NCBI RefSeq assembly: GCF_001294465.1
Contig: NZ_LGAA01000026.1
Location: forward strand, 1-64,000
From: Moellerella wisconsensis ATCC 35017
GTDB lineage: Bacteria; Pseudomonadota; Gammaproteobacteria; Enterobacterales; Enterobacteriaceae
Direction: 5' to 3'
Length of the DNA: 64,000 nt
Made by a program: the position numbers and the translations under genes. Shown in pieces: positions 49,018-60,300 of the stretch (position 1 is its first letter; every line of letters starts with the position of its first letter). A model generated the notes under the pieces. The model was not told the DNA's origin and made no database searches. It was given only the letters and a program-made list of their open reading frames with translations.

Positions 49018-49667
49018 GTTAGCAAACTTTAAACTCGTCTATTCTAAACAAGTGGCACACTATTGAGTGTCACTTGTTACATTGCGACAATTCTCCACCG
49101 CACTGTTCATCCTGTTTGCACTATTTATGTTTTTTACTATTCTGTTATAAATCTCTGCTGTTATAAATCTCTGCTATTCTCACACATATCCTTGCGGTCA
49201 ATATTTTTTAGTGATCAGTTTTGTTCTGCACCCCGCTAGATCCTTTTTTTACTGATGACTATCGCCAGATAAATCTCATTTTCTTCAACCGTTATTAAAT
49301 AAGCCGCAGATAAAATTCTTACTCTATAAAATCAGTCGCGGGCATAAGACCAAAATCATATTAAATGGTTCAGTTTTATAAGGTGATAAATCGTAAAATT
49401 TTCATGTTTTTTTTATAACTGGTACAATCAGTGGTTAAATAACCCCCTACAATTTACATTTTGTAATACTTTTTTTCCATTTGTTACAGAATCTTCGTTT
49501 TTGTAGCATATTGGGGGTAGATAAATTTATTTAGCAATGGAACACTGGACGCCGAAAACAGACGACATTAAACTTCAATAAATAGTTCAGAAAATAATTA
49601 AGAAAATTTTCGAGAAATATTATTGGCAGTGGCAAGTGTCCGAATAACACTAATGAGGGTAATAATA
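49018..49667. promoter_or_regulatory. Long upstream region of the OmpF-type porin gene
   Basis: 650 bp. It holds the asnS hairpin (49046-49080), a perfect 16-bp direct repeat TGTTATAAATCTCTGC at about 49143-49174, and T-rich elements at 49451-49512 (TTTACATTTTGTAATAC, ATTTGTTACAGAATC, GTTTTTGTAGCATAT) that resemble OmpR boxes of E. coli ompF in order and position. OmpR control is likely but not proven by sequence. No micF-like gene was seen. Confidence 0.5.
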
Positions 49668-50804
49668 ATGATGAAGCGCAATATTCTTGCAGTAGTTATC
49701 CCAGCATTGTTAGCTGCAGGCGCAGCAAACGCAGCTGAAATCTACAACAAAGATGGCAACAAATTAGATATCTACGGTAAAGTTGACGTTCGTCATTACT
49801 TTGCTGATAGCAAAAAAGATAACAACGGTAAAAGTGAAGACGGCGACGATTCACGCGTACGTGTTGGTATCAAAGGCGATACTCAAATTACTGACCAACT
49901 GACTGGTTTCGGTCGTTTTGAGTGGGAAACCAAAACCAACAAAACTGAAAAAAATAACGACAACAAAAATCGTCTGGCATACGCTGGTCTGAAATTTGCT
50001 GATTTCGGTTCAATCGACTACGGCCGTAACTACGGTGTTATCTATGACACCAACGCATGGACCGACGTTCTGCCTCTGTGGGGCGGCGACTCTATGTCTC
50101 AGACTGATAACTTCATGACTGGTCGTAACCGTAACCTGTTAACTTACCGTAACACTGATATGTTCGGTTATGTTGATGGCCTGAGCTTTGCCCTGCAGTA
50201 CCAAGGCAAAAACACCGCTGACAACAAATCTGGTTCTCAAAAAGCGTTCGAAAACAACGGTGACGGCTACGGTTTCTCTACTGCGTATGATTTAGGCTGG
50301 GGCGTTACTTTAGGTGGTGGTTATTCTAGCTCTGCTCGTACTTCAGAACAGAAAGCAAGCACTATCGCTGGTGGTAAACGTGCAGAAGCATGGAACGTTG
50401 GTGGTAAATTTGACGCAAACAACGTTTACTTAGCCGCTATGTACGGTCAGACTCTGAACACTACTGCTTTCGGCGAAAAAGATAATATTGCAAACAAAAC
50501 TGAAAACATCGAGTTAGTTGCTCAGTACATGTTTGCTGACTACGGTTTAAAACCATCTATCGCTTATGTACAGTCTAAAGGTAAAAACCTGAACGCTGTC
50601 AATAAAACCACAAACGCAGCTGAAGGCTATGGTAACAAAGACCTGATGAAATATATCTCAGTCGGTTCTTACTACTACTTCAACAAAAATATGTCTGCAG
50701 TGGTTGATTACAAAATCAACTTGCTGAAAGACAACGACTTCACTAAAGAAGCCGGTATTGCAACTGATAACGTAGTTGGTTTAGGTTTAGTTTACCAATT
50801 CTAA
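49668..50804 (+). CDS. ompF: OmpF/OmpC-type general porin
   Basis: A 378-residue trimeric 16-stranded porin for small hydrophilic solutes. A signal peptide [22 protein letters not shown] (22 residues) precedes [18 protein letters not shown]. Strand motifs [32 protein letters not shown] (start of the constriction loop L3), LPLWGGD and the terminal aromatic LGLVYQF are typical. The start at 49668 has GAGGG nine bases upstream. Position next to asnS and aspC fits ompF. Codon use is that of a highly expressed gene. As an inner route for beta-lactams it is functionally linked to the beta-lactamase in this window. Confidence 0.93.
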   Translation: MMKRNILAVVIPALLAAGAANAAEIYNKDGNKLDIYGKVDVRHYFADSKKDNNGKSEDGDDSRVRVGIKGDTQITDQLTGFGRFEWETKTNKTEKNNDNKNRLAYAGLKFADFGSIDYGRNYGVIYDTNAWTDVLPLWGGDSMSQTDNFMTGRNRNLLTYRNTDMFGYVDGLSFALQYQGKNTADNKSGSQKAFENNGDGYGFSTAYDLGWGVTLGGGYSSSARTSEQKASTIAGGKRAEAWNVGGKFDANNVYLAAMYGQTLNTTAFGEKDNIANKTENIELVAQYMFADYGLKPSIAYVQSKGKNLNAVNKTTNAAEGYGNKDLMKYISVGSYYYFNKNMSAVVDYKINLLKDNDFTKEAGIATDNVVGLGLVYQF

Positions 50805-50844
50805 TTATCGCTTAGCGATAGTTTGAATATCAGTAAATTTTGCG

Positions 50845-50872
50845 AAAAGCAGTGCTTCGGCACTGCTTTTTT
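50845..50872 (+). terminator. Rho-independent terminator of the porin gene
   Basis: AAAAGCAGTGC / GCACTGCTTTTTT with a TTCG tetraloop, 41 bp after the stop. Confidence 0.95.
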
Positions 50873-51154
50873 ATGCCTATGCTTATAGCTATTTTATAAA
50901 TGCCTACTTATTGTGGTTGGTATTCAGCTAACTTTTTATATTTTCCCTAACCCCTCAGTGTATTTACTTACTCAAAATAAAAATAGTTGATATCACTCTT
51001 GTCTGTGCTATTTTTCATCGCTCTGAACGCATTTTCTATCCACCTCACAAGATCCTATCAATTTTCAGTAAAATGGTTGGCAAATCGATAGCATCGCGTT
51101 AACCTGATATCTCAGCATTATTGGGCTTCACAACTGAGCTTTGGAATCGATAAC
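50873..51154 (+). promoter_or_regulatory. aspC upstream region
   Basis: About 280 bp with no gene; the aspC promoter is expected here. No assigned operator. Confidence 0.35.
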
Positions 51155-52345
51155 ATGTTTGAGAAAATTACTGCAGCACCCGCAGATCCTATTTTAGGAT
51201 TGGCAGATACCTTCCGCGCTGACTCTCGCGACAATAAAATCAATTTGGGCATTGGTGTTTACAAGGATGAATCAGGTAAAACTCCCGTTTTAGATACCGT
51301 CAAAAAAGCAGAGAAATTCCTCCTCGAAAATGAAAACACCAAAAATTATCTGGCGATAAGTGGTCTGCCAGAGTTTGGTCGTGTCACACAGGAACTGCTG
51401 TTCGGCAAACAACATGAAATTATTACCAGCAAGCGTGCGCGTACAGCACAAGCCCCTGGCGGTACCGGTGCTTTACGTATTGCAGCAGAATTCATTGCCA
51501 AGCAAACCCATGCTAAACATGTTTGGATCAGCAACCCAACTTGGCCCAATCATCGCAATATCTTCGAAGCCGCAGGCCTAGAAGTCTTAACCTATACCTA
51601 TTACGATGCAGTAAATCGCTGCTTCGACCTTGACGGCATGTTAAACAGCCTGTCAGCCGCTCAGCCGGGTGATGTAGTCGTTATCCATGGTTGCTGCCAT
51701 AATCCAACCGGTATCGACCCACAGCCTACACAGTGGGAAAAACTCTCAGCCTTCTGCGCTGAAAAAGGATTATTACCGGTATTCGACTTTGCATACCAAG
51801 GATTTGCGACGGGTTTAGAAGAAGATGCTCAAGGTTTGCGTATTTTCACCAAAGATAACCCAGAGTTAATTGTTGCCAGTTCTTATTCTAAGAATTTTGG
51901 CTTATATAATGAACGCGTAGGTGCTTGCACTATTATCGCCAAAGATAGCGATAATGCCGAGCGTGCATTTAGCCAAGCTAAAGCAGTTATTCGAGCTAAC
52001 TATTCTAATCCTCCTGCCCATGGTGCATCGGTGGTTACTACTATTTTGTCAGATGACGCACTAAGAGCTGAATGGATACAAGAACTAGCGACAATGCGCG
52101 AGCGCATTAAACGTATGCGTCAGTTATTTGTGAATACATTGGCTGAGAAAGGCGCGAAACAAAACTTTGATTTTATTATTAATCAAAATGGCATGTTCTC
52201 TTTCAGTGGACTGACTAAAGAACAGGTTGAGCGTCTGCGTGAAGAGTTTGGTGTTTATGCGGTCAGCTCTGGCCGTATCAATGTCGCTGGCCTAACATTA
52301 GAGAATATGGTTCCACTGTGCGAAGCTATCGTCAAGGTTCTATAA
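51155..52345 (+). CDS. aspC: Aspartate aminotransferase
   Basis: A 396-residue PLP enzyme (same length as E. coli) that interconverts aspartate and 2-oxoglutarate with oxaloacetate and glutamate. PLP Lys lies in [15 protein letters not shown] (about residue 246); other contacts are [22 protein letters not shown] and the C-terminal substrate Arg in SSGRINVAG. It is followed by a bidirectional terminator shared with convergent gloC. Confidence 0.97.
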   Translation: MFEKITAAPADPILGLADTFRADSRDNKINLGIGVYKDESGKTPVLDTVKKAEKFLLENENTKNYLAISGLPEFGRVTQELLFGKQHEIITSKRARTAQAPGGTGALRIAAEFIAKQTHAKHVWISNPTWPNHRNIFEAAGLEVLTYTYYDAVNRCFDLDGMLNSLSAAQPGDVVVIHGCCHNPTGIDPQPTQWEKLSAFCAEKGLLPVFDFAYQGFATGLEEDAQGLRIFTKDNPELIVASSYSKNFGLYNERVGACTIIAKDSDNAERAFSQAKAVIRANYSNPPAHGASVVTTILSDDALRAEWIQELATMRERIKRMRQLFVNTLAEKGAKQNFDFIINQNGMFSFSGLTKEQVERLREEFGVYAVSSGRINVAGLTLENMVPLCEAIVKVL

Positions 52346-52416
52346 ACAGAGCGATAAGTGGCTTGTATCGTCACAACGCTTTGTAGCTGTTTCGGCATGA
52401 TAACTCGGTTAGGCAT

Positions 52417-52450
52417 AAAAAAACCGCCCCTTAATTAGTGGCGGTTTTTT
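52417..52450. terminator. Bidirectional terminator between aspC and gloC
   Basis: AAAAAACCGCC / GGCGGTTTTTT forms an 11-bp stem with an A-tract before and a T-tract after, so it can stop aspC from the left and gloC from the right. Confidence 0.93.
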
Positions 52451-52528
52451 ATGTGCTATTTATGACGATGCTTATAGCGCTCTTTGTCTGTGCTTTTTAT
52501 CAGAAAAAAGGCTAATCAACGCAATTAA

Positions 52529-53176
52529 TTACCAAACGGGCATTTCATCTTGTAAAAATGGATTAGTTTTACGCTCATGGCCTAAAGTTGACATAGGTCC
52601 ATGCCCCGGAATGAAATGATAATCATCACCAAGCGGTAACACTTTGTTTTTAATTGAATCAATCAGCTCTTGATGATCACCACGAGGGAAATCACTGCGA
52701 CCTACTCCACCTTTAAACAGCACATCCCCCATAGAGATTAATTTGTCTTGGTGGTTTACAAAGATAATATGTCCCGGTGTATGCCCAGGGCAATGTAAGA
52801 CAGAAAATGTAATAGCACCACAGGTCACTTGGTCGCCTTCTTCTAGCCATCTGTCTGGCATAAAGTGCGGACAATCTTCGACGCCAAACATTTGACTTTG
52901 CTCTGAGAGACCTTCAATCCAGAATAGATCTTCTTTTTGTGGGCCATAAATAGGCACAGAGAAATGTTTAGACACCGCAGCTGCGGCTCCCACATGGTCG
53001 AAATGCCCATGCGTAAGTAAAACTTTAGTCAGTTTTAGACCTTGTTTTTCAATCGTAGAAATTAGTTTTTCTGCTTCGCCGCCCGGATCGACAATAACCG
53101 CCTCTAACGAGTCTTCATCCCACAGGATAGTGCAATTTTGCATAAAACCGGTGACAGGAACAATTTGGTATTTCAT
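52529..53176 (-). CDS. gloC: GloC, type II glyoxalase (YcbL)
   Basis: A 215-residue metallo-beta-lactamase-fold hydrolase that splits S-lactoylglutathione, the second step of glutathione-dependent methylglyoxal removal. Metal motif THGHFDHVG at about residue 55, then [15 protein letters not shown] and a final PGHGP. Length matches E. coli YcbL. Despite the fold it is not an antibiotic-resistance metallo-beta-lactamase. It follows mepK with a gap of about 40 bp on the same strand. Confidence 0.95.
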   Translation of the reverse strand: MKYQIVPVTGFMQNCTILWDEDSLEAVIVDPGGEAEKLISTIEKQGLKLTKVLLTHGHFDHVGAAAAVSKHFSVPIYGPQKEDLFWIEGLSEQSQMFGVEDCPHFMPDRWLEEGDQVTCGAITFSVLHCPGHTPGHIIFVNHQDKLISMGDVLFKGGVGRSDFPRGDHQELIDSIKNKVLPLGDDYHFIPGHGPMSTLGHERKTNPFLQDEMPVW

Positions 53177-53215
53177 CTCACGATAACTCCGAATTCAATA
53201 TTACATCTCAACAGG

Positions 53216-53764
53216 TTACCATGTTCTCGCCGGACCTGTATCGATATGCACAAAATTACTCTTCGGATAATACCCCACGCCACCCGCTTTCATTTTTAAC
53301 GCTGCTTTACGAATTTGACTGAGTTGGATGCCTTGAATATGGAAGTCCATTGCTTGGCCTCGGGTATGATAACTTTTTTTCGCCACACCCGAACTTTTAC
53401 GTCGCAATTCATTATTGCTTTCCAGCGAACGATAGCCGGAGATCAATTGAACCGGCTTATTAATACCCATCATCAGCTGCAACATATAAATTTGATCAAA
53501 TAGTGCCGGATCGATTGTTTTAACTTGGTTATTACGGTGATCGCGGAAAATTTTATTTAGGCGGGCGAGTTCTTCTTTATTATAACGACGACCATCAAAA
53601 AATTCTGTCTTTAAAAATTCCCCGGTGTGGAGATTTTCAAAACGCAGAATTCTCGGACGTGGAGTAGTTAATGCAGCTAAAGCTTGATGCGGTAATAAGC
53701 TTAGTCCCAACGCAGCCGCGCCGAAACCGAGAAAATTACGTCGGTTTTTATCAATGATATCCAT
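53216..53764 (-). CDS. mepK: MepK (YcbK), murein L,D-endopeptidase
   Basis: A 182-residue M15-type zinc peptidase, same length as in E. coli. MepK cleaves D,D and L,D (3-3) peptidoglycan crosslinks. A twin-arginine signal (NRRNFLGFGAAALGL) with AxA near residue 31 directs Tat export. Zinc ligands lie in SYHTRGQAMDFHI and NFVHIDTGP. The ATG at 53764 gives the family start; an upstream ATG at 53815 adds 17 residues in front of the Tat signal. It neighbours ldtD, which makes the 3-3 crosslinks that MepK can cut. Confidence 0.95.
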   Translation of the reverse strand: MDIIDKNRRNFLGFGAAALGLSLLPHQALAALTTPRPRILRFENLHTGEFLKTEFFDGRRYNKEELARLNKIFRDHRNNQVKTIDPALFDQIYMLQLMMGINKPVQLISGYRSLESNNELRRKSSGVAKKSYHTRGQAMDFHIQGIQLSQIRKAALKMKAGGVGYYPKSNFVHIDTGPARTW

Positions 53765-54080
53765 AGTGAGTGATCCGGGTTTTAATTGCGACCAAAAAAC
53801 GACAACATATTCCACTTAGTTTAACAAAAACTTGTAGATTTGATTGTATAATTATGTAAATAAACAGCTATAAATAAGCCATACGCTTATTTATCACCAT
53901 AAAATAATTATGCTCAATAATACTCACAATATATTCATTCAATGGCTCAAAATAAGCACATAACTGTGTTTATCATAAACTATCTTCAGTGCAAGCATCC
54001 TTAGCCTTCTTTACACATAAGCTTGAACCCACGCATCTTTTCACTATGATTCACTCCTTTATTTTTATTAAATACTAAAA
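53765..54080. other. mepK-ldtD intergenic region
   Basis: About 315 bp of AT-rich DNA upstream of mepK. No gene recognised; the mepK promoter is expected here. Confidence 0.4.
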
Positions 54081-54107
54081 ATAAAGGAGCCATCAGGCTC
54101 CTTTATA
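54081..54107 (-). terminator. Rho-independent terminator of ldtD
   Basis: ATAAAGGAGCC / GGCTCCTTTAT with a four-base loop, followed on the minus strand by TTTTTAG, 24 bp past the ldtD stop. Confidence 0.88.
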
Positions 54108-54130
54108 AAAGATATTATTCATACCAGCTC

Positions 54131-55912
54131 TTAATGTAATGCCATTTTTATCGCGGGTAAATACTTCTCAGCGGCACCAATACTGGTATCATATTGATAA
54201 ATATCTGCACGATATTGCGGCTGTTCACCTTCAACCCAAGCCGTTTGATAATACAAATAAACCGGTATGCGGTCAGGAATATTAACGTAACCGGTATCGC
54301 CTTGTTTAAGTTTACCGTCAATTCGTTGTTGATCCCAACCTGCATCGCCCAATAATATTGAAGCTAATTCGCTGGCTTTATTCACTCGAACACATCCAGA
54401 GCTAATGGCGCGAGCATTGAGATTAAACAAGCTATGATTTGGCGTATCATGCAGATAAATTGCATCAGAACTTGGCATATTAAATTTATAGCGCCCTAAT
54501 GAATTAGTGGGTCCTGGAGCCTGACGGATACGATAAGGAAAGTTTGACGGTGTAATTTCATCCCAATTAATCGAATAGGGATCAATCACCGAAGCATCGT
54601 TGCCCCACCCCGAATAAACCGTGTATCCCCGGCGACTAAAATAGCTCGGGTCTTGCTTACCTCGTGGTGCAATATCCTTACGTGTCATGCTGGTAGGCAC
54701 ATTCCATGGCGGATTAATAACCACATTATTTAATGCACTGCTCATAATCGGCGTTTTACGGTCAGGACGACCTACAATCACTTTTGAAGATAATATTGAT
54801 TGATCATTTAAATAAAAATCGAGCGTAAATGCGGGAATATTGACTAAAATCCCAGTACCTTCACTGGCTGGAATAATCCGTAAACGTTGAATATTTAATG
54901 CCATTAAACCGGCTTTTTGTTGCGGCGTGGTATTTAACCACACTTTTGTTCCACGCCCTATCAAGCCATCAGGTTCTAAACCAAACATGGTCTGAAATTT
55001 TTTCACTGCGGCCACTAACTCGGGATCATAACGATTAGCTTCTTTACTACTCGGGCTATTTGCTGCTTCCGACGTATTTATTACATCATTGCCTATCGCA
55101 TCCGTATCTGCTTTAACCGCTACCATAGAACTAGGTTGTGAGGCAGATAATAAATTATACCGGGTTAGAATTTCTCTTAACGCAATAACATCATCTGATG
55201 ATTGTCCCGGCTTCAGTGTAGAAGTACTCGTCAGTACTGGCCATTCACGCTCATCAGCTAACTGTTCCAATAAAGCCTTATGCATTGGCTGGTATAAAGG
55301 ATGAGCTGGCGTTAAACTATTTACCCATTCACTAAGATGGCCCTCTTTAACAGCGGTTAGCCATGGTTTAATTTGGGCATCCGTCGGAGCGGATATCTTA
55401 TAAGGCTGCTTTCTGTATAACCAGTATTCGCCATTTTGTTTCACACCCGATAAATAATGTAAATACCCCAGCATGGCATCAGAAAGTAGCGCATCACGAC
55501 CTAATTCATTGAGTTGATTATTTTCCAGCGCCACTAACCATTCACCAAACTGTGGCTGAAAACCGGCCAATGCTAGCTCAGCTAACTGCTGCTGAAATTG
55601 TTGGATAGCGGTTTCATCTTGCCAAATTAACTGCATTTGGCGATCAGCATAAATTTGGGCTAATTGCTCAGCAAATACCGGTTTTACTCCAGATGACAAC
55701 GCGGCTTGCAGTTGTTGTAAGCTCTCTTTGGTACTAACAACTGATTTTTTAGCCTCGACAGGCTGTGTTTGATTGGCCTCTGTTTGAGTTAAACTCACGC
55801 TATCAGAACGGATTATTTTAGCCCTCTCTAGCTGTGCTAGCGCAGGAAATTGTAACAGTAACGCACTAAAAACAACCGAGACATACAGAGTTTTCACTCT
55901 TCCCTTCGCCAT
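54131..55912 (-). CDS. ldtD: LdtD (YcbB), L,D-transpeptidase
   Basis: A 593-residue periplasmic enzyme forming 3-3 (mDap-mDap) crosslinks; in E. coli it allows growth with beta-lactams that block D,D-transpeptidases. A signal peptide ends near ALAQ. Order: helical scaffold domain (about 70-230), peptidoglycan-binding motif (AVKKFQTMFGLEPDGLIGRGT, about 310-330), YkuD catalytic domain with HDTPNHSLF and the catalytic Cys in AISSGCVRVNKAS. The ATG at 55912 follows AAAGGTGG; an ATG at 55930 lies upstream without a ribosome site. Alone among its neighbours it has a terminator and its own promoter region. Confidence 0.94.
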   Translation of the reverse strand: MAKGRVKTLYVSVVFSALLLQFPALAQLERAKIIRSDSVSLTQTEANQTQPVEAKKSVVSTKESLQQLQAALSSGVKPVFAEQLAQIYADRQMQLIWQDETAIQQFQQQLAELALAGFQPQFGEWLVALENNQLNELGRDALLSDAMLGYLHYLSGVKQNGEYWLYRKQPYKISAPTDAQIKPWLTAVKEGHLSEWVNSLTPAHPLYQPMHKALLEQLADEREWPVLTSTSTLKPGQSSDDVIALREILTRYNLLSASQPSSMVAVKADTDAIGNDVINTSEAANSPSSKEANRYDPELVAAVKKFQTMFGLEPDGLIGRGTKVWLNTTPQQKAGLMALNIQRLRIIPASEGTGILVNIPAFTLDFYLNDQSILSSKVIVGRPDRKTPIMSSALNNVVINPPWNVPTSMTRKDIAPRGKQDPSYFSRRGYTVYSGWGNDASVIDPYSINWDEITPSNFPYRIRQAPGPTNSLGRYKFNMPSSDAIYLHDTPNHSLFNLNARAISSGCVRVNKASELASILLGDAGWDQQRIDGKLKQGDTGYVNIPDRIPVYLYYQTAWVEGEQPQYRADIYQYDTSIGAAEKYLPAIKMALH

Positions 55913-56273
55913 ACATCCACCTTTATTCATTCATTTTTATTTTTTTGTGATCAATATTCAGGCTGCTTGTCACTGATTTATCCTAAATACGCCACTGGAC
56001 TTTATCATCCACCGCTATATTCTTTGCTATAAACCACCTCTTGGCTATAAATCTCTTTTACTGCCTACATGCGAGTTACTGCATATCAGTTATTGCGATA
56101 TTAGTTGCAACAACCATTACTATTCTATCAATCAGCCATCTGATATATAGTAATTTTATAGTTTATAATACAGTGTATAAAGTTAGTGACAAATTGTTAT
56201 CAAAATTAACTAATAATTTGATTAAAACAGGATAGCAGATTTTTTTTAAATAATTAAAATGAATGTGCAAAAA
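55913..56273. other. ldtD upstream region
   Basis: 360 bp of AT-rich DNA between ldtD and the aphA terminator. A 64-codon open stretch on the plus strand (56041-56235) is hydrophobic but has no ribosome site or relatives. The ldtD promoter is expected here. Confidence 0.4.
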
Positions 56274-56300
56274 ATAAAAAAAGGCGCCATTGCGCCTTAA
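56274..56300 (-). terminator. Rho-independent terminator of aphA
   Basis: On the minus strand AAGGCGC-AAT-GGCGCCTT is followed by TTTTTTATTTTTT, about 60 bp after the aphA stop. Confidence 0.88.
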
Positions 56301-56340
56301 TTAAGAATTATTATCAATCAATAATCTATTTTATATAGGT

Positions 56341-56373
56341 AATTCTCAATATTTATATTCAATATTGAGAATT
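56341..56373. repeat. Perfect 13-bp inverted repeat at the end of aphA
   Basis: AATTCTCAATATT at 56341-56353 is the exact reverse complement of AATATTGAGAATT at 56361-56373, with a 7-base loop. It covers the aphA stop codon and its last five codons (INSQY). It lacks a U-tract on either side. Confidence 0.85.
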
Positions 56374-57072
56374 AATTACTACTTCTTCACCAAATTGACC
56401 GGCTTTCGGTAATGGTTGATAAGATGAATTCGCCGCACGCAAAATACGAATACCACGAATATTTAATTCATGAGCTGCGGCAATATCAGCATCGGCATCG
56501 CCATAATAAATTTTTAATTGATGATCTCGCATCCAACTCACTTTATTATTTTTACTGGCATCATCGCCAGCAAAAATAACCGGATTCATTTTATCCGCGG
56601 GGATAGCCAAACCTTGTTGTAGATATTGAGTGACTGTTTCAGTTTTGGTCTTGGTACGCCCAGTAATAAAATAAACATTATCACTGCGCTTTAAATGCAT
56701 ATGAACCAGTTCAATACCAACTTTTTTCGGCATACTGAACTTATCCCATTCATTATTCATTTTTTCCCAAAACTCAGGATTTTTCAAATAGCTGTAATCA
56801 TTTGGTGAATATTCTAATTTACCGCGGTAGAAACCTGGGCTAGAAAACATCACGGTATCATCGATATCAAATCCGACCGCCATCGGTGGCTGCCCAGCTA
56901 AACTTTGTTCAATTTGTTGAATCGAAACCCAATGTACCGGCTGTTGCTGAGCCAATTGAACCACTGTGACGCCTGGGCTAACAGTTTCTGGCAAAGGAAC
57001 GTTGGCCTGCGAGGGAACAGTAAAACTTAATGCCAAGGCGAGAACACTGAGGGTCAGAGTTATTTTTTTCAT
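56359..57072 (-). CDS. aphA: AphA, class B non-specific acid phosphatase
   Basis: A 237-residue periplasmic, magnesium-dependent phosphatase and phosphotransferase of the HAD superfamily, active as a tetramer on nucleotides and other phosphomonoesters. A signal peptide ends PSQA near residue 23. HAD motif 1 [14 protein letters not shown], motif 2 ITGRTKT, motif 3 Lys in NKVSW and motif 4 YYGDADADI are intact. In E. coli aphA lies elsewhere; here it sits between mukB and ldtD as its own transcription unit. Confidence 0.96.
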   Translation of the reverse strand: MKKITLTLSVLALALSFTVPSQANVPLPETVSPGVTVVQLAQQQPVHWVSIQQIEQSLAGQPPMAVGFDIDDTVMFSSPGFYRGKLEYSPNDYSYLKNPEFWEKMNNEWDKFSMPKKVGIELVHMHLKRSDNVYFITGRTKTKTETVTQYLQQGLAIPADKMNPVIFAGDDASKNNKVSWMRDHQLKIYYGDADADIAAAHELNIRGIRILRAANSSYQPLPKAGQFGEEVVINSQY

Positions 57073-57223
57073 TTTTAACCTTATATTAAAAGCAGATCAC
57101 AATATATCGAATCATATAATTTTCATTTTCATAAAAATGAGATTAACTGCACAAAATAATGAGTTAAATAATTACTATTTATGATACATCATTTAAATCA
57201 ATTCTAAGTTAAATCTTTGACAT

Positions 57224-57254
57224 AAAAAAAACCGATATTATTAATAATATCGGT
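57224..57254 (-). terminator. Rho-independent terminator of the muk operon
   Basis: On the minus strand ACCGATATTA / TAATATCGGT is followed by TTTTTTTT. It lies about 95 bp after the mukB stop, beyond the 8-bp tandem repeat. Confidence 0.9.
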
Positions 57255-57274
57255 CAATTTATTCTGCTATTAAA

Positions 57275-57346
57275 TAGCTGTTTAGCTGTTTAGCTGTTTA
57301 GCTGTTTAGCTGTTTAGCTGTTTAGCTGTTTAGCTGTTTAGCTGTT
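57275..57346. repeat. Nine-copy 8-bp tandem repeat after mukB
   Basis: Nine perfect copies of TAGCTGTT (AACAGCTA on the coding strand of mukB) run without interruption and end two bases before the mukB stop codon. Eight is not a multiple of three, and the array is untranslated in the present form. Confidence 0.97.
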
Positions 57347-57348
57347 TA

Positions 57349-60300
57349 TTATTCCTCGACTTGCGAAATAATATCTAGATTATCGTCATTAACAATAGAT
57401 GCATTTTCTTGACCAAAACCTTTTAAACCTACAACATGCACATGTTCATTATTGCCGAAAACTTTACGCACCAATTTATAAGTCGTCCCTTTCTCTGGGC
57501 TAATATTTTCTGGTGCCGCAATAATTAATTGCATCTGTAAACGTTCACAAAGTTCAAATAACGTGGCAATAGATTTAGCATCCAGACGCGCGGCTTCATC
57601 AAGAAACAATAAACGGCATGGAATAATATCTTTCGCTCGTAAGCGCCGAGATTCTTCTTCCCAACTTTGAACAACCATCACCAAGATTGACATACCGGTA
57701 CCAATCGCTTCACCGGTGGATAATGCACCACTTTCAGCTTTTAACCAACCTTCTGAGCCACGATTAACTTCAACATCTAGCTCCAAATAGTTACGGTAAT
57801 CCAGTAATTCTTCACCAATAGTCTGCGGTAAACGTTGCCCCATATCGACCTGAGGATTTAAACGTTGATACAGCTTCGCCATGGCTTCAGAGAAAGTGAG
57901 GCGTTGGCTAGTAAATAAATCCTGATGCTGTTCATGATCTTCAGATAACACATCCAGCAGTAAAGCGTGGCTATCGCGCACATTAACATTCAAGCGTACC
58001 CCTTTGACCTGACCGAAGGATACTGACTGTAATCCCTGATTCAGCAGTCGAATACGGTTTTGTTCGCGTTGAATAGTTTTGCGAATAATATTAGCCACAC
58101 TTTTCGCGCTAATCGCCAGTTTTTGCTCACGGGCCGTTAGCTCTTCGGTTAACCGCGCCAACTCAATTTCCATCTGCTCGATGGCGTCAATAGGGTCATC
58201 AGTACGAATAATATCCTGACGGATACGCTCACGCAGATGCTGATAAACAGCGATAAAGAACTGAATTTTGCGTTCCGGACGCTTTGGATCTTCGGACAAA
58301 CGCAAGACATCGCGTAAATGTTCGTTATCCGCAACCGCTTGACGCAGTGCTCCTAACGCTTTATCCGACATCGAACGCAGGCTATCGCCATCTTGATAAG
58401 CCAACTCGCGACGATGCAAGCGACGTTCTACACCGTTATCTTTAACTAAACGCATTACTGCACACCAGCCCGCCTTGGCAGTAACAACTTGTTGGCGTAA
58501 CTGATAATAATCGCGTTCAGCTTTACGGATACGTTTCTGTAAATTATCCATCTCGGCTTCACACAGAGTCAGTTGTTTTTCCAACTGATTTATCCGTGTA
58601 CGGTTACTCATCACCGCTTGATGTAACTCATCACGACGCTGACGCGCTCGCGTTTCTGTTTCAGGATCAGATTTAGCACCGATAGCCGACATCTCGTCCA
58701 TCAGCTCTTTCAGCATATCTTGCTTAGTTTCATACGAGCTACGTAATGAGGCTAAAACTTGATTAAACTGCGCTGCCTGAGATTGATGATGGCGTAATTG
58801 CTCACGCGCTCGGCTTCTATCTGCTTCGGCATGTTCCAGACGCTGGCGTAATTTTTCATTTAAATCAGCATTCTCATTAACCATACCTGTTGAGTCGCTG
58901 TAACTGAAATGCGCTCTACGCTGCACCACTTCAATTAAAGAAAATGCCTGCTGTTTAGCTAATTGCTGACTGTGTTTAGCCCCTTCATAATCATGCTTTA
59001 ATTGTTCGTATTGTTCTGGGTCACTCTGTAACACGGATACAATAGGTTCAAGTTTAGCCAGTGAACGCGCATGTTTATTTAAGAAATCAGCGGCTTCTTC
59101 AGCTTCGGCTAACTCGTCTCGTACTTCTTCTGTGCGATCAACCAAAGTTTCATCCATCAATAGGCCGATCAGTGGAATCAGTCTATTCAGTGCCGCCAGA
59201 TTCTCTTTACCTTGCGTAAACTGTTGACGTTGCTGCTGTGTTTGTTGATCAAACTGGGTAAATGCACGTTCTAATTCAGTACGTTTTTGATTTAGTTCCC
59301 GCAATGCAGCTTCAGGATCATCCTCAAAAGCCACAGAAATGTGTTTACCAACAAAGCGGCTAAATAATTGATGTAAACGTTGAATTTTTTGTACATCAAA
59401 TGACAAGGTAGCATAACGTTCAGCCAAGCTATCTCGTTGTAAACTTAACGTTTCTAGCTGATTCTCACGCGCAGCACGACCAAACAGAGGGACTTCAGGA
59501 TAGCGAGAAAAACGCCATTGACGCTCTGATGACTGCACTAATACCGCATTATCAAACTCTTCGGCATTAAATACACTGTCATCAAATGATTGCGGATCGC
59601 CTTCAATAAAATAGATATCTTCAGGGCAATCTTGCAATGTATCGAGTAATGGGCGAACAACCGAGAGATCGGGAACCACAATACCATGACGGGCAGGACC
59701 ATATAATGCCGAGAAATAAGGCGCATCATCAATGGTAATATCGTCATAAATCTCAGACAGTAAAACACCACCAAAGCGCTCGGCCAAAGACAACATGCGG
59801 CTATCATCAGCACCGCTTGGTTGGCTTAAACGTTCAATTTGTTGTTCCAGCTGGCGTTTTTGTGCCGCAATTTCATCGCGATCAACGGTAATTTCACGCT
59901 CACGTTCAAGCAATTGCTGCATATATTCAGTGACTTCATGACCATCACTAAAATATTGTTGCGTTTGTTCGCTGAGTTGACTCAATGCATCCTGTGCCGC
60001 TAACCAAATAGGCGCTTTTGCCGTTAATTGCTGCACTCGCAAACTAATTTGTTCAATCTCTTGGCGCATTTGCATTCGATGCTCGCCACTGTCACTGACC
60101 TGTAAGCTTAACTCTTCTTGCTGTGCTTCGAGCTCAGCCATCAACTGATCTAATTCATCCGGCTGATAGCGTTGGCCATGGCGTTTACAAAACTCATTAA
60201 GTAAGCGCTCGGCATTTTGTTGACTATTCAACCGTTGTTCAAGCTCAGATAACTGCATACGTAGCGGTTGGATACGTTCAGCTAAATGGGTCTGAGATGA

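Noticed and set aside
49143-49174. A 16-bp direct repeat upstream of the porin gene as a regulatory array
   Set aside because: Only two copies, distant from the promoter-proximal OmpR-like sites and without known motif.
52529-53176. Metallo-beta-lactamase fold gene as a possible resistance gene
   Set aside because: Sequence and synteny identify it as GloC, a glyoxalase II.
56041-56235. A 64-codon hydrophobic frame upstream of ldtD
   Set aside because: AT-rich, no ribosome site; probably chance.
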